From Anopheles merus (Eukaryota > Arthropoda > Insecta > Diptera > Culicidae), in NCBI RefSeq assembly GCF_017562075.2, contig NC_054085.1, forward strand, positions 7,795,259-7,859,258: a DNA stretch of 64,000 nt, written 5' to 3'. The notes under the pieces are model-generated. The model saw nothing but the letters and a program-made list of their open reading frames with translations, had not been told where the DNA came from and did not search any database. Numbering within the stretch: the first letter of the stretch is position 1; each line of letters opens with the position of its first letter. Below, in pieces: positions 12,446-23,900 of this stretch. Both the position numbers and the translations under genes were made by a program.

Positions 12446-12873
12446 GAACGATACAAACCTGTGTAAACATATTGCGACAATAGTATTGATAATTAGAAAT
12501 TAAACATGATCAGTAAAAAAACATTAAATATAAGATTTTATGCACAATAATAGAATATAATTAAATATAATTGTATTACGAATTGAGACGGAATATCCTG
12601 CTGTTAACGTTGTTAAGTTTGGTGTTAGTTTGATGTTTTAGTAAGGCAAATTATTGAACACATGATTTAGTAAATCGTTTCGGCTTATGGAGTGATGAAT
12701 AAAATAACGTTTCTTATTGATTGCTCAATGAATACTGACATGAATTTTTTTTATATGATTTTACCTTCCTTACTCTTTTTCATGGATAAAAATTCATTTA
12801 ATTACCGATTTGAAAGAAAATGTTCTTAATTTTATGGCTGTTGCTTCACAAAATCTATGACGTCTGTTCTGTT

Positions 12874-12881
12874 TGACGTCA
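12874..12881. promoter_or_regulatory. CRE-type palindrome TGACGTCA
   Basis: A perfect 8-bp CREB/ATF consensus. A related ATGACGTC is 16 bp upstream (12858-12865). Two such sites close together in AT-rich DNA are suggestive, but function is only inferred. Confidence 0.3.
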
Positions 12882-13256
12882 GCTTCATCATTCATATTGT
12901 TGATAATAATTGATATTTTTGAAATTACATTTATCATTTTTATAAAATACAAACATAGTATTACACTTCGATTGCATTAAAAGCTACATAATATTGATTA
13001 ACAAAATAAACTCAAGACAACCATCGTTGAAAGGATTACAGTGATGTTTCACAGCCTTCGTACTCCTTATAGCCCATAAAAAAACACACACCTCAAAATC
13101 CTTATACTGTACTAACATCGCATCACTCCCACATTGTATGTTTATTAAATTATAAAACCATCACAACAATTGCAGCATTATGTGTTTGGGGCTGGCGGCG
13201 TACATCATCAGCCTCAACAGTTCATGCCCATGGTATTCAGCATTTCACCTTTCCCG

Positions 13257-13286
13257 GGTGAGCTGTTTGAAAACAGCCAGCTCACC
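13257..13286. repeat. Short inverted repeat (hairpin)
   Basis: The arms GGTGAGCTG and CAGCTCACC are perfect (9 bp) around a 12-nt loop. An alternative inner palindrome GCTGTTTGAAAACAGC also exists, so two stems compete. Confidence 0.6.
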
Positions 13287-13315
13287 TTGCTTCCCGCTTT
13301 AACGAACCACGCCCG

Positions 13316-13318
<3 letters not shown>

Positions 13319-13352
<34 letters not shown>

Positions 13353-13378
13353 ACTCGCCAATGTTTACTCGCCCAATG
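13319..13378 (+). repeat. (GT)16 microsatellite followed by a tandem duplication
   Basis: GT repeats run from 13319 to 13350. They are followed by two tandem units TTTACTCGCCAATG and TTTACTCGCCCAATG, which differ by one inserted C. Confidence 0.9.
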
Positions 13379-15097
13379 CGTAAGTATAAACCAACATCAA
13401 TTCCCCCACACATTTGCCGGCGTGGTGTTGCGAGTTATTTTGTGCGCGAAAGCTAGCTCCAAGATAAACAATCCCATATCCTGGCCGCGCGCACACTCAC
13501 GCTTATCAAACGGGACGGTACGGGAATCCTGGAAAAGGGAATTGTTTTATCATCATTTTTAGCAAAAGGGATAGCCGGATCAGCCCGGGGGCAACGCGTC
13601 ATACGAGATACGTGTAGCGTGTGGTACACAAACACAACAAGAAATGAAAATATTCTTCTCCCTCAAAATACAGGCCGTTCGGAATGTATTTTCCTGTCCT
13701 ACCGCCCCATCTCCCAACAGCACGGCGCGATTGTACGCAAATTCCACAAATCTAACCGAAATCGGCCGCCCGTTTCTATTTAAATTCCTTCCAACCTCTA
13801 AACCCATCCGGGTCGGTTGTGCTGACGGGCGTTAAAAACTTAAAGCGAAAAGCGAAAGCAACGCGAAAAAAGGATCCTTCCGCTTCCTTCGTCCACTGAA
13901 TGCCGGCTTCCCATTGTCCCGGCGAGGGAATCCTTTGCTTGCGCAAGTGAAAAAACGAAAAAAACAAAATATGACTAACAGTTTTGCAACCGGTTGAGAA
14001 GGCCACATTCCAGAGAAGAAAAATTCAAACCTCCCGAATGGTGCAAGAGGCTTCGGGAAAGACAGCACACGGTGTACACTCCGTTGAAGCAGCATTGAAG
14101 GCCGGGAGTTATTTTGCTTATGATTGAAAAGTCACGGTTCGTTTGCGCACAACGCTTGCGTACGTAGGATTTCTGGCGTGGATCCTTCGTAAGCCACCGG
14201 GAACGATTATTTGCTTACTGGTGCTTTAGGAAGATGCATACCGGCATACCGCTACGCCAGAGAGAATGGGTCCTTAACCCCGCCAAACATGAAACGGCTG
14301 TAACGAACTTTCTGCATAATGTATAAGAAAAGAGACACATCCGTTCGCATAATGTCGGAACAGTTATAGTCATCCTCTTTAGTATGGCAGTACCGTGCTG
14401 GATAGGATTTTTATTTTTCTTACCGTTTTTTTATATCTCCCTCTATCGCTACACACTTTCTCGTTGACCTCGCGTGAACTTTTGGGACAGGAAGTTCAGT
14501 TCGAAGGTAACTCTGACGGGTCGGTCGGCACCTTTTCGGGCGACTCAGCAAGGAAAGGTAAAACGGTGGTAAAGGCTAACCCGGTTAAGAGGGGTCGGAC
14601 TGAGAGTAACGGTCGATGGGACAGGAAGAAATCCTGTGACCCACCCCGACCGGTCGGTCGCGCCACAATCCGGGCACTGGAAAGATGGAAGATGCTTTCG
14701 ACCTTAACACTGGGGATCGTTGAAAACCGGTTCCCGCAACAAACGACCGACGACCTAACGTGTCTCTCAGCTGGAGCTAAGCTTAGAGGAATCGGTTCCA
14801 GGAAAACTGTAATCGCTTTCAAACGGTTCCCTTCGAACCAATCTGGCAAACTCGAATCAATCAAACGCACGAATCGAACCCGCAACGACGCCGCTTACGT
14901 CAATATCAGCTTATCAGATTCCTCGACTTATCGTACTTCCGGATGAACCTTTTCGAGGCTTAAATTTGAACGTTCGGTTTGATAACAAAACCCGTCCCTT
15001 TCCTGACTGGATTATGACGTAACCCCCGCTCAAGGCGTGGTCAAGACGCTCTACCGTATTGAGTGTTATTCTAACATCCACGCTCCAACCAGCTGCG

Positions 15098-15120
15098 ACA
15101 GACCGACCGACCGACCGACA
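15098..15120 (+). repeat. (GACC)n short tandem repeat
   Basis: About five GACC/GACA units in a row. A similar CCGACCGA run occurs near 56154-56166. Confidence 0.75.
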
Positions 15121-15899
15121 ACCGGCGATTCGTTGATTGTGCATTATCTTTTACTCGCACAGCGGTAAACACGTTTAAAGATCTTTAATTACTCTCTAAT
15201 TCCTTACCATCGGAAGCCGCTTAAACGTCACAAGCCGCGTCAACCGTACGACGTCTTTTTTCGCCACAATCAGCAAGAACCTTCACCCTGGCATCTCGCA
15301 CATCTTTCCCTAAGCCATCGTCTCGGGAGCGTTTTAAAATCATCGCATTTGTAATCTAATGAGTGCTGATAAAATTTCGCTTCCTCTTCCACCTGCTTCC
15401 ATGTAAACAGGTAGGTCAAGTACCACTTCCACATTGCATAAGAAAGCGTCCTCCAACCCAGAGCAAGAGCAGTCCCCACTGGACGGCTGGATATCGCGGA
15501 ACGCGTAATTACACGGTAATGATTCCCGGGACACCGCGTGGACCGTCTATCTCCGAACCACCGTAATTAAATTGTGACTGTATCAAATTACCTTCCGTCC
15601 AGCCGGGCGCTTCTGGCACAGAATAGCTTCAGGTTTGATTGAACGCCGCCACTCTGACTGGTTGTGCTTGGCTACGGCTACGGGGAGCTATGGTACCACT
15701 ATGAAGTGGAGTAGGAAATTGAAAACATCTTGCCACTGTCAGCCAACAAGCCGGTACTACTGGATTACATCCGAAGTGAAAACAGTGGGGAAAATAAATC
15801 ATTTGTCGTACTAATTAGCTTAAGACGAAGTGTTGCTGCTTGGTGTGCTGGTTCCTTTTAAACCTGTCTTTCGCTCTTTCGAGATCGAAGTAATGAAGA

Positions 15900-17700
15900 T
15901 TCTGCAATATACGAATGAAACAGGGGCCATATTACTGGTGAGAAAGTGAACATTCTGAAGCGTCAATTCTTAATTGTTTGGCAAATGTTAACCGTAGTCT
16001 TTAGAATTCTTTAATGAACAAAGCGTACGTATACCTACACTGATGTCTGAGGTATAAAAAATAATTCTAAACCTAAACAGTGAATTTAATACATTATTTT
16101 TCTGCAGAAAACTTATTTTTCTCCGTAACCTAACTTTCTGATTCCATGCTTTTCCCAAACCACTGCACTTCCACAGCCAACTACGAACCAATGAAGAACA
16201 TTAAACATTACTTTGATTTGTGCGGAAATTACCTTGGATACGTTTCACGACAGGCAAGCGTCAACCGTCACCACTAATACAGTTGAGTGTTTTCACAGGT
16301 TTTTCTTTCACACCGCCTCAAGTGCTCCGTTTAGCAGTTCATGAAAAATTACCCTCATTCAAAAATTGCCCCGTCGGCCACATCGCCGCACCCTGCGATG
16401 GTGTGATTGCGAGTGGCGCGAAAAGATCTCGATCCGCAAAGGACTGGATGTTCACAGACTTTCTATTTGCTTGATTTTTAAACTCAAAATTAATGTTTGC
16501 TCTATTTGTTCAAGGAATCCTTGACGCGTTTTGTGAACTTTTCTTTGCTCCTATTCCTATCTTGACTTAACTTCCTTTTACAGTAAAAAGTGCCATCCGC
16601 TGGCCCGAAACGCCTCACAACAGTACCACTTACACACGGATGATTTGGTGTCTCGCTTGCTGTTGTTTTTTTGCCTTTTTTGCTCCATCAATGCGAATGC
16701 TTAGAAGCGCAAGTAAAGAGACTTTTCCGCTCGGAAGACTTTACCCAACTTTACCCTCCTGACATGCCGAGGTACAGCACCGCTCACTCCTACTGCTGCC
16801 GCCCTGCAGGGAACGAAAAGAAAGGCATCCAAACAAGGGCGTGGTGGCGTGATGATGATATTGAATGTCAAATAATCGGCTAGCGGAAGTGCGGCTGACT
16901 GTGGGCGGCGAGCATGGCGAGGCATCCCTGCCGTGAGCAGACAGTGTACGCGTACCAAACTTCACGTTCCGTCTTTGTTAGCCTCCAGGTGCACTTAGCG
17001 TGCCAGAAATGGGAAGCAAATGCTCGAGAGATGCGTTTCGCAGGCGAGGACACAAATTGAATTCCTTCATCCCTTATCAGCCATTCTCGTCTTCGATAGG
17101 GGGTTTGTTCGGGAAGCTTTAAGCTGATACGAATGAGGAGAAAAATAGCAAGGATTTAAAGAGATTTTTATAGACGAGTTTGTATTTTTATATGAAAGTT
17201 TAGTTTAAAGTGGTTTGATTTTAAGGGAATTTGTATTTTAACTCACATGAAACAAATTTTAAATGAATTCTTGTGGTTGTCAATGTTTCCCTTTGAACGA
17301 ATAATTATTTTTGAAATGTCCGTTTTGTAATCTACTTAGACGTCCTTTTAATGTAAGGAAACACATTCAAATCATTCTTTCATAACAAAAGCAGAAACGT
17401 ACAAGAAAACGTACAAAAATATCGATCGATTCTGGTGGTTTCCTCCAGTCTGCAGTCTGACAGGGAACCTGGGGGACAGCCACAACAACAAAAAAATCCG
17501 ATATCCTGCAGTCCTTCACGCATACGCACATCCTTGTCGTTTCCATCACCCTGGAGCAACACATCCGGGGCGTCGTTCAAGTATTTATTTTATTCTTTTT
17601 TTTTCCTATCTTTTCCATTGACCAAAAGCAGGGGAGTTTTCGCTTCCCTCAAGTACTTTTAAGGTTTGTTTTGAAGGTTTTCTCTTTCACATTTCCCCCT
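15900..17700. other. Mixed non-coding block
   Basis: It alternates between AT-rich stretches (about 15900-16220, 17130-17350) and GC-richer stretches (about 16580-17050). Only short, mutually overlapping frames are present. No repeat copy or gene was recognised. Confidence 0.5.
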
Positions 17701-19380
17701 TTCCACACAACCGTGGGGCGAGTTCCAACCATTCCAGGCATGGCAAAGGAAGGACGGAGAGAACAGAACACTGCCTCAAACAATCATTGTCCACGGGGCT
17801 ATTGCCGTATCGTAGTACTGTGGGGTTAATTTTTACGAGTAATTGAATTTTTGCTCCCTCAAACGGTAAACGGACACCGAACGCACCCACTCTAGGATGG
17901 TCCAGTGGCATTATTGATTGATCCTGTTCGGTTAGAAGTAGCTGAAGCACTGTTGATGCGCACTGCTGATAAGAGGTTGGAAGTATGTCTCCGACATGGG
18001 TAGTGAGTTCCCGACATATTAGTGAAATCAGTCTGTAGATGGAAACAATCTATTTTATGTTACTGTTTACGATACTTATATGAGATCGTTGGAAATATTG
18101 AAATTTTTATGAAGTGTTAGTTGCCCTGTATCATGTACTGTTTGTGGTCCTTGCTATTTATGCTTCAATACATGAAAAAAATCATTATTATTAATATCTT
18201 ACAAATATCTCACTAATACCTTTATCTGATTATTAGCTGGATGTTAGCATTAATCTTGGGAAAATAATTCATTTTCGAAGATCTTAATAGACTCAGAAAG
18301 AAGGAAAAAAAACGAAAATGCAGTAGCTTGTTTCACAAATCTTTTCCAGAAGTGAAATGAAGAGACATAGAGGCTTTCGAGACTTATTTAGTATCACGCA
18401 GCCGGATAGTCAGTTCTTGCTACAGGCGGGAGGTCCATATGAGGTTTTAACCCCAGACGGGCATGTTGTAGAGTCGTATCAGTCGATGACTGTACCACGG
18501 GATCGACCGAGTGGAGTGACATTGATTTTGTATGGTTATGGTTACATGTGGCCGTAGTTTGTGGACCCCTTCCATATGCCAATACACTCTGGAAATGTAT
18601 CTAAGCATAGACGCGAACCCATATCAATCAATGATTCGTGCTATAATATTCAACTGTGAGTGAGAAGGTAAAGTGCTAGTGAGTCAGCATCACTAACTGG
18701 CAGAGAATCTCTTGTCAGACTGGATAAAGAGTATCATTAATTCAGTTTAACTGAACAATGATTGAATATTTTATTATCATTGTCATGATGTCCGATCAAG
18801 CTTTTCTCTGAGCTCATAAGAGATGCGTGCACTTTATTCAGGCAATTAGCAAATCATAAGTTCTAGTCACATACTAAGATTGACGCTACTTACAGTCAAA
18901 AATAAAAAACAATTTTGATAATACCATCAGAGATATAATGATTGTACATTAAATTTGATAAATTGCATGTAATGTTCCATCAATAACAACTTGTCCTTGT
19001 TTGATGGCTATCGAATGATGGCAATGCATTCAATGATAATCTTTTCAAACCTCAAGCTCACATAAACATATTTATTTCGGAAGTTTAATATTAAAGTCAT
19101 GGTCTGTTCTTAAATATCATTTAAAAACACATTTGACAAATAATTTTCATCGAATTCACATCAAAAAATACAAAGTTGAACTATTTATCCATCTCGCTTT
19201 CTGTTCTAGGTAGGATCACATTCCCCATTAAAGTCAACTCAGGCGTGATATCGCGTTGTAAATTAAAAGCATTATATACATTGCATCAAACGATGTTTTA
19301 TTCATTCGCCGAATATCCTACCCAAATGGGCTGCCTCTGGTTACAAATTGTTCCTGTGGGTAATTGCAAATTTTTCAATT
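17700..19380. other. AT-rich non-coding block hosting SINE copy 2
   Basis: After a GC-richer stretch to about 17990 the sequence is AT-rich. The 66-codon frame at 18357-18557 is largely an antisense SINE and not a gene. The rest shows nothing recognisable. Confidence 0.55.
18345..18509 (-). mobile_element. tRNA-derived SINE, copy 2 (diverged, minus strand)
   Basis: It aligns with the reverse complement of copy 1. Matches include GGATAGTCAGT against GGATAATCAGT, GACGGGCATGTTGT against GACAGGCATGTTGT, GATGACTGTACCAC against GACGACTGTACCAC, and an AGAAGTGA / GACTTATT block in the body. The B box has decayed (GGTTTTAACCCC on the plus strand). No duplication or GAA tail is visible, so it is an old or 3'-truncated insertion. 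The edges are approximate. Confidence 0.75.
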
Positions 19381-20054
19381 AGGAACACAACACCAAAAGC
19401 CCGGCCGGACGGAACGAACGGATGGCGGTTGGACAGAACAAAAAATAAAAAGGCCGAAATCCACCAAAACAAGCATTAAAAACATTACCCGTGAAGCGAA
19501 TTCGCTTCATGAATTCATAATTTCCGCCACCGCGATCGCGACACGGCGAATCGCGCAAATGGCCCCATGCGCTGAAGCTGTGAAAGGATTTGGGATGAAT
19601 TTTCACATTCTCATCATTATTCTGCAGTGATGTGTTTTTCCCCCTTTTTTCATTCCTGTTGAATGATTGGAATTATTATTCAAATGTGTTGCGTTTTCTT
19701 TTTCATTTCTCACTCCCTTCCTTCGGAGCAATCGCTTGTGATGAAGAGTCGGTGCGGCAGCTTCAATATTGACAACCCATCTGTGTGACGCCATCGATGA
19801 CGTTTTGAAGAATCGTGCCGAATGTAGCACGCCGGCAAAAGTGGAATATTCATCATTTCACATTCATGACCAGTTCCGGCGTGTATCGCGTGTGACCGGA
19901 ACGGCGACGCATCCTGGTGGGATTTAACAGCGTGTGCAGTAGAACGAGTAAGGAAGCTGAAACGAAGAACATCTAGCCGGTAGAATCGGAGCATCTAGGA
20001 CGGCTTCCTGCAACGCTGCACGTTCAACTTACCCGGCTGCTATTCGCGCCATTA

Positions 20055-20062
20055 ATTTGCAT
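20055..20062 (+). promoter_or_regulatory. POU octamer ATTTGCAT
   Basis: A perfect octamer inside TAATTTGCATAATTTATT, with overlapping homeodomain-like TAAT cores. Such compact clusters are common in developmental enhancers. Binding is inferred only. Confidence 0.3.
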
Positions 20063-20748
20063 AATTTATTCATAAAACACAAGCTTAAAACTAGCGACAG
20101 GGTGACTTGCGCGCGCGTGTGTGCCTGTGTGTGATCGTGCTCGCACAAAGTCGAGCGGTTGTAGCTCAGAATCCACTCCCAAGCTAACGGACAATCTCTT
20201 TGAACGCGGTTCCCGCCAAAGCAGGGAAACACTTCACACGAGCACGAGCGGAACACACGAACGGAGAAGCTTTGGGCCAACAACCGCCACAGTGGAAAGT
20301 GCCACAAGGAAGGGGGAAAAGATTAACGCCAAGTCACAACATGTTCTCGGCGCTTAGCAGGTGTCTGTTGACACGAACGAGGAACAACGGTAATGCTGAC
20401 ACGTTCAACATCAGCGCAGGCAAACGGGGACACCTCAATGCCCAAACCCCGTAGAAGGTCAGAGCAGGAAGTGATTGTCGTAGTAAAAATATTAAAGAAA
20501 ATGAGCACCAATAAAAGTTATGGGGTGAGCCGAAGCACCCTATGTTCCAGGCATGGATCGTATGGCTGAAAGAAGGTAGCACAACAGGGTAGATTCTGGG
20601 TGGGGAAATATTATTCTAATTCTTGCTCGTTTGTAAATCGTGATCTAATCGCCAAATCTAGCTCTAGGGGGAGAAAACGATCATAATGAACTCTAATGAG
20701 ATATAAACAAGTTGTCGTCGGCAACTGTTAGCTCGAATCGTTTACACG

Positions 20749-20764
20749 AGTGACAGCTGTCACT
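20749..20764. promoter_or_regulatory. 16-bp perfect palindrome with TGIF/PKNOX-type site
   Basis: AGTGACAGCTGTCACT reads the same on both strands. Its core TGACAGCTGTCA is the known consensus of TALE homeodomain dimers (TGIF/achintya-vismay, PKNOX), and it contains a CAGCTG E-box. A near copy is at 9825-9836. Function is inferred from motif identity. Confidence 0.4.
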
Positions 20765-22131
20765 GGAGAGGCGTGTTAATCAAGTAGGCAAGCAACTTAA
20801 AGCGGGCATCTCCTTTTCGGATTATCTAAACTTTCCAAAACTGAGAATAATAGATTATTGGTGCGTAAAATAAATCTGTGCAAAATTTCACGTACTTTTA
20901 CATAAGCGACTACAAATGGAAATTGCTCTCCATCTCTCACTCTCTCTCTCTCTCTTTTACCACATAAACTCACAAACAAACATGAAAATAGGGAAAGGGC
21001 GCTGTACGAGATTGTACTATCATTACTGGATCGTTTCCTTCGAGTATGCGATAATCTCAATACGAAGAGGGCCACACAATTCTAAATCAGCCCAAAATGT
21101 AAAGAAAATCCCTACCCCGTAGAGAAGGGCATTCCGATAGCGCCCCAGAAGCTCCAAGCTAAATGGAAAACTCCAAAACGGATCCCCGGACCATACCGAA
21201 GTGGATGGCTGGGCATTTTCCTCATTTTTTTTTTTCGGCCAGTATACACCCCTTGGGATGTGGAAGCTCACCAGACGGGAAAATAATATATTTATTTATG
21301 TACCTTGCGTTCTTGGCCGCACATTGGCAGACGCAAGGAAACGTGACCCAACCACCAATATCTGACACACACACATACCTACACACAGGCCAATTTTAGT
21401 TTCTCCCTTTAGCTGCTACTGCTGCTGCTAGCTGCTGGCAGGGATTTTTGTCGATTTATTTTTCTCAATTGCCTTTAGTTTCGGTTTCTGGAGCGGATTT
21501 TCGTGTGGAAAAGGGTTCCCCCATCGAGTTTGTTTATTTTGATTCGGTTTTATTTCATTTATCTTTCCGCAGCGCTTGAATTCGATTTGGTAAACGGAAC
21601 CTAGTTCCGTCCACTTCGGTGGGCAGTTGAAGCTGAAATTAATCCTTCCGTCGCATTTCCTTGTACGTGTTGCTGAATGTGTTTGCGAATTTTGAAAAGT
21701 TGTGCCCTCGTCGCAATTGGAAAATTGAAATCGAAACGAGATGAAGTAAGTTTTTTGAACGATGTGGACATAAAAGCAATAAAAATTGAGTAGCAGTTAG
21801 ATCCATCAGTTAGAAAAGATCAGTCACATGCAAACTAAATTTAGTGTCCAGCGACGTATATCTCAGGCGAGCATAATGCGGATATTGGAATAATATACGT
21901 CAATGTTTTATTTTTAACTAGTCTCTAAGACCACTTTAATACATCACTTGCCGCACAATGTGGTTGTGTAATTTGGTTTAACTTGTAGTGAATGCTTAGA
22001 CACACATACCATCTGCCTTGTAGCAATATGACACGAATGTTAGATTGTTAGGATTATCGTGAAACCTCTCTAACCTGTATTCTCTAAAAGATTAATTATT
22101 TAAACCAATATAAATCCATTTTTTTGTGGCT

Positions 22132-22145
22132 GTAAATCTAAAATT
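22132..22145 (+). repeat. Target-site duplication, left, of SINE copy 3
   Basis: GTAAATCTAAAATT is repeated exactly at 22262-22275, bracketing the SINE. Confidence 0.85.
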
Positions 22146-22261
22146 TCACCGACCTCGTAGTGCAGCGTGTGCGATTTAAAAGCATGCACGTCATGGGTTC
22201 AAGCTCCGAATGGAATCAGAAAGCCCATTAACGGTACAGGCAGGTCAAACAAGAAGAAGAA
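22146..22261 (+). mobile_element. tRNA-derived SINE, copy 3 (short variant with 14-bp TSD)
   Basis: A 116-bp insertion bracketed by the exact 14-bp duplication GTAAATCTAAAATT. It shares GTCATGGGTTCAAG, CTCCGAAT, ACAGGCAGG and an AAGAAGAAGAAG tail with copy 1, but lacks most of the body between the B-box region and the tail. The perfect duplication indicates target-primed retrotransposition and fairly recent insertion, although the tRNA-like head has diverged. The B box carries a one-base insertion (GGTTCAAGCTCC). Confidence 0.85.
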
Positions 22262-22275
22262 GTAAATCTAAAATT
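22262..22275 (+). repeat. Target-site duplication, right, of SINE copy 3
   Basis: An exact copy of the left duplication, directly after the GAA tail. Confidence 0.85.
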
Positions 22276-23259
22276 AGGTCGGTTTTATCAAAGCTGCATA
22301 TGTGACTCGCTTGCTCCGAATATTTTAATAGAATAGCTGAATGACATTCCTCAGAATATTTTTGAAGAATGATATTCGAGTAAGAATACCAATAAACCAT
22401 GCAAACTCAAAAAATATCAAAAATAATATAATAAAATGAAACAGGACAACAATGAAAACATATAGGGCGTTACCAATCATGCTACATTACAATGCATTAG
22501 TAATAAGTGCCAAATCCTATAATTGTATAGTCTGACTTTGCGGTATCGATTAAGCTAAACATTATAAATCTAATGACAATGTGTAGACAAATTATCATTT
22601 CAAATATTTGACTTTAATTTGAGCCACGCAAAGCGTTAAGACTAGGATTTCAGATTCGTACGTACTCGGAAATAGGCAAGACTAGTTTTCACGTATAGCA
22701 TTAAGTGGCAAGGATCATAGTCTTTGTTGTAATAGACCCATAAGTTATCGTAATAAATAAATAAATAAAACAATAAATTAATTAATACTTCCGAAGTATG
22801 CCTGCATCTTTATAACGAACGTTGCAACATGTAAGAAATTTAAGGAATAATTTACGTCCATTATTGCTTTGTTTCTAAGAGGATATTTAATATGTTATAC
22901 TTTCTATGGATTGTTATTATCAAGCTAGGATACACAAAGAACACATTTCAATCCATGCCATACACATATTAGCAATTTAATTACCATCAAAATAAAAAAT
23001 AGAAAAGTGGGACCTACCCATCAAATAAGCGAATTCTCCACCGTGAAACAAAACAAACAGAAGAAAAAAACAAACTTTCATACTTCATTCGACCTATTTG
23101 TTGCTGGAAGATTTCACATTACAGTGACGAAAACAAAAAAAACCCGAGATGGAAACAAAATACAGCAACCATTAAACTCTACCTATTTCAATTCAAATCT
23201 GACGCCATACAGCAGCAACCCAGCCCGAGCCTTGTCCACCGTGCAGCGTACAGTGGATT

Positions 23260-23900
23260 AAGGGAGCAAATAATGGATGTTGTTTTGCTTGCCACCGGGA
23301 ACCGGAACATTCAATTTTTACCTTCACCACGGTCGCTACACTAAGGACGCGCTGTAGTATCGCTCGGTCTCGGTCGGGACGATGTCGAGAGTAATCTCTC
23401 CGCCCGTTGTTTCCTCGAAAAGGGGATTATTTATGGATTTCATAGTGAGCAGGAAAACAAGCAGACCGAAATGAAGCTGAGAAAGGGAACGGCAACAAAC
23501 ACACAAAAAAAAAACGATGCCCACCTCTGTCCGGAAACTGCAGGGACGAAGGCGTTCGTCACCGTCGGTTGTGCACGTTCATCTCGTCGAGGCGAAACCG
23601 AGAGCCGTCCTGCGCCTAATTCCCCTAATGGAATTTGCGGTGCAGCGGTGCAGGAGCCAGCAGTACGGATCCATGCGGACAAAGCAAGATTGATGAAATG
23701 TCAGTCGGAACGGATCGGAACACGGGATGTGGCATTCCCGGGGTGCGAAATGGACCCACACGCACATACTGAGCAAGTGTAGGAAAAAATGAAATTGTCA
23801 CGCTTCGCTGTGAATGAGATGAAAGCGAAAGACTTGAGCATTGAAGGAGCCAGTAGGGAACTTAAAGTTTCAAAAAGGTACAGGAGAAAACCCATAATAA
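23260..23900. other. GC-richer non-coding block
   Basis: Overlapping frames on both strands (for example 23471-23782 plus and 23440-23682 minus) without recognisable domains. No gene is supported. Confidence 0.5.

Larger units (their letters stand above)
10480..13150. other. AT-rich block occupied by nested repeats
   Basis: The block contains dispersed-repeat copy 1 with a MITE inserted in it. The remainder, 12450-13150, is AT-rich with a perfect CRE-type TGACGTCA at 12874-12881 and no coding signal. Confidence 0.6.
13150..15900. other. GC-richer non-coding block
   Basis: The block holds a GT microsatellite followed by a 14-15-bp duplicated unit (13319-13378), a short hairpin at 13257-13286, and a (GACC)n run at 15098-15120. 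A 183-codon frame at 14395-14946 starts at GTG, has no ATG until late, and overlaps an open minus-strand frame of 129 codons, so I do not call it a gene. Confidence 0.55.
19380..21740. other. GC-richer non-coding block with candidate regulatory sites
   Basis: It contains an octamer ATTTGCAT in an A/T-rich homeodomain-like context (20055-20062), a CGCG/TG-rich tract near 20108, the palindrome AGTGACAGCTGTCACT (20749-20764) and a TC run near 20936-20958. Only short, overlapping frames are present. No gene is supported. Confidence 0.5.
21740..23260. other. AT-rich non-coding block hosting SINE copy 3
   Basis: AT-rich, with a (AATA)n run near 22750-22772 and a 9-bp inverted repeat at 21853-21901. 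No coding signal was found. Confidence 0.6.

Noticed and set aside
14395..14946. 183-codon frame with a hydrophobic, signal-like start
   Set aside because: It begins at GTG, its first ATG comes late, and a 129-codon minus-strand frame overlaps it. No family was recognised.
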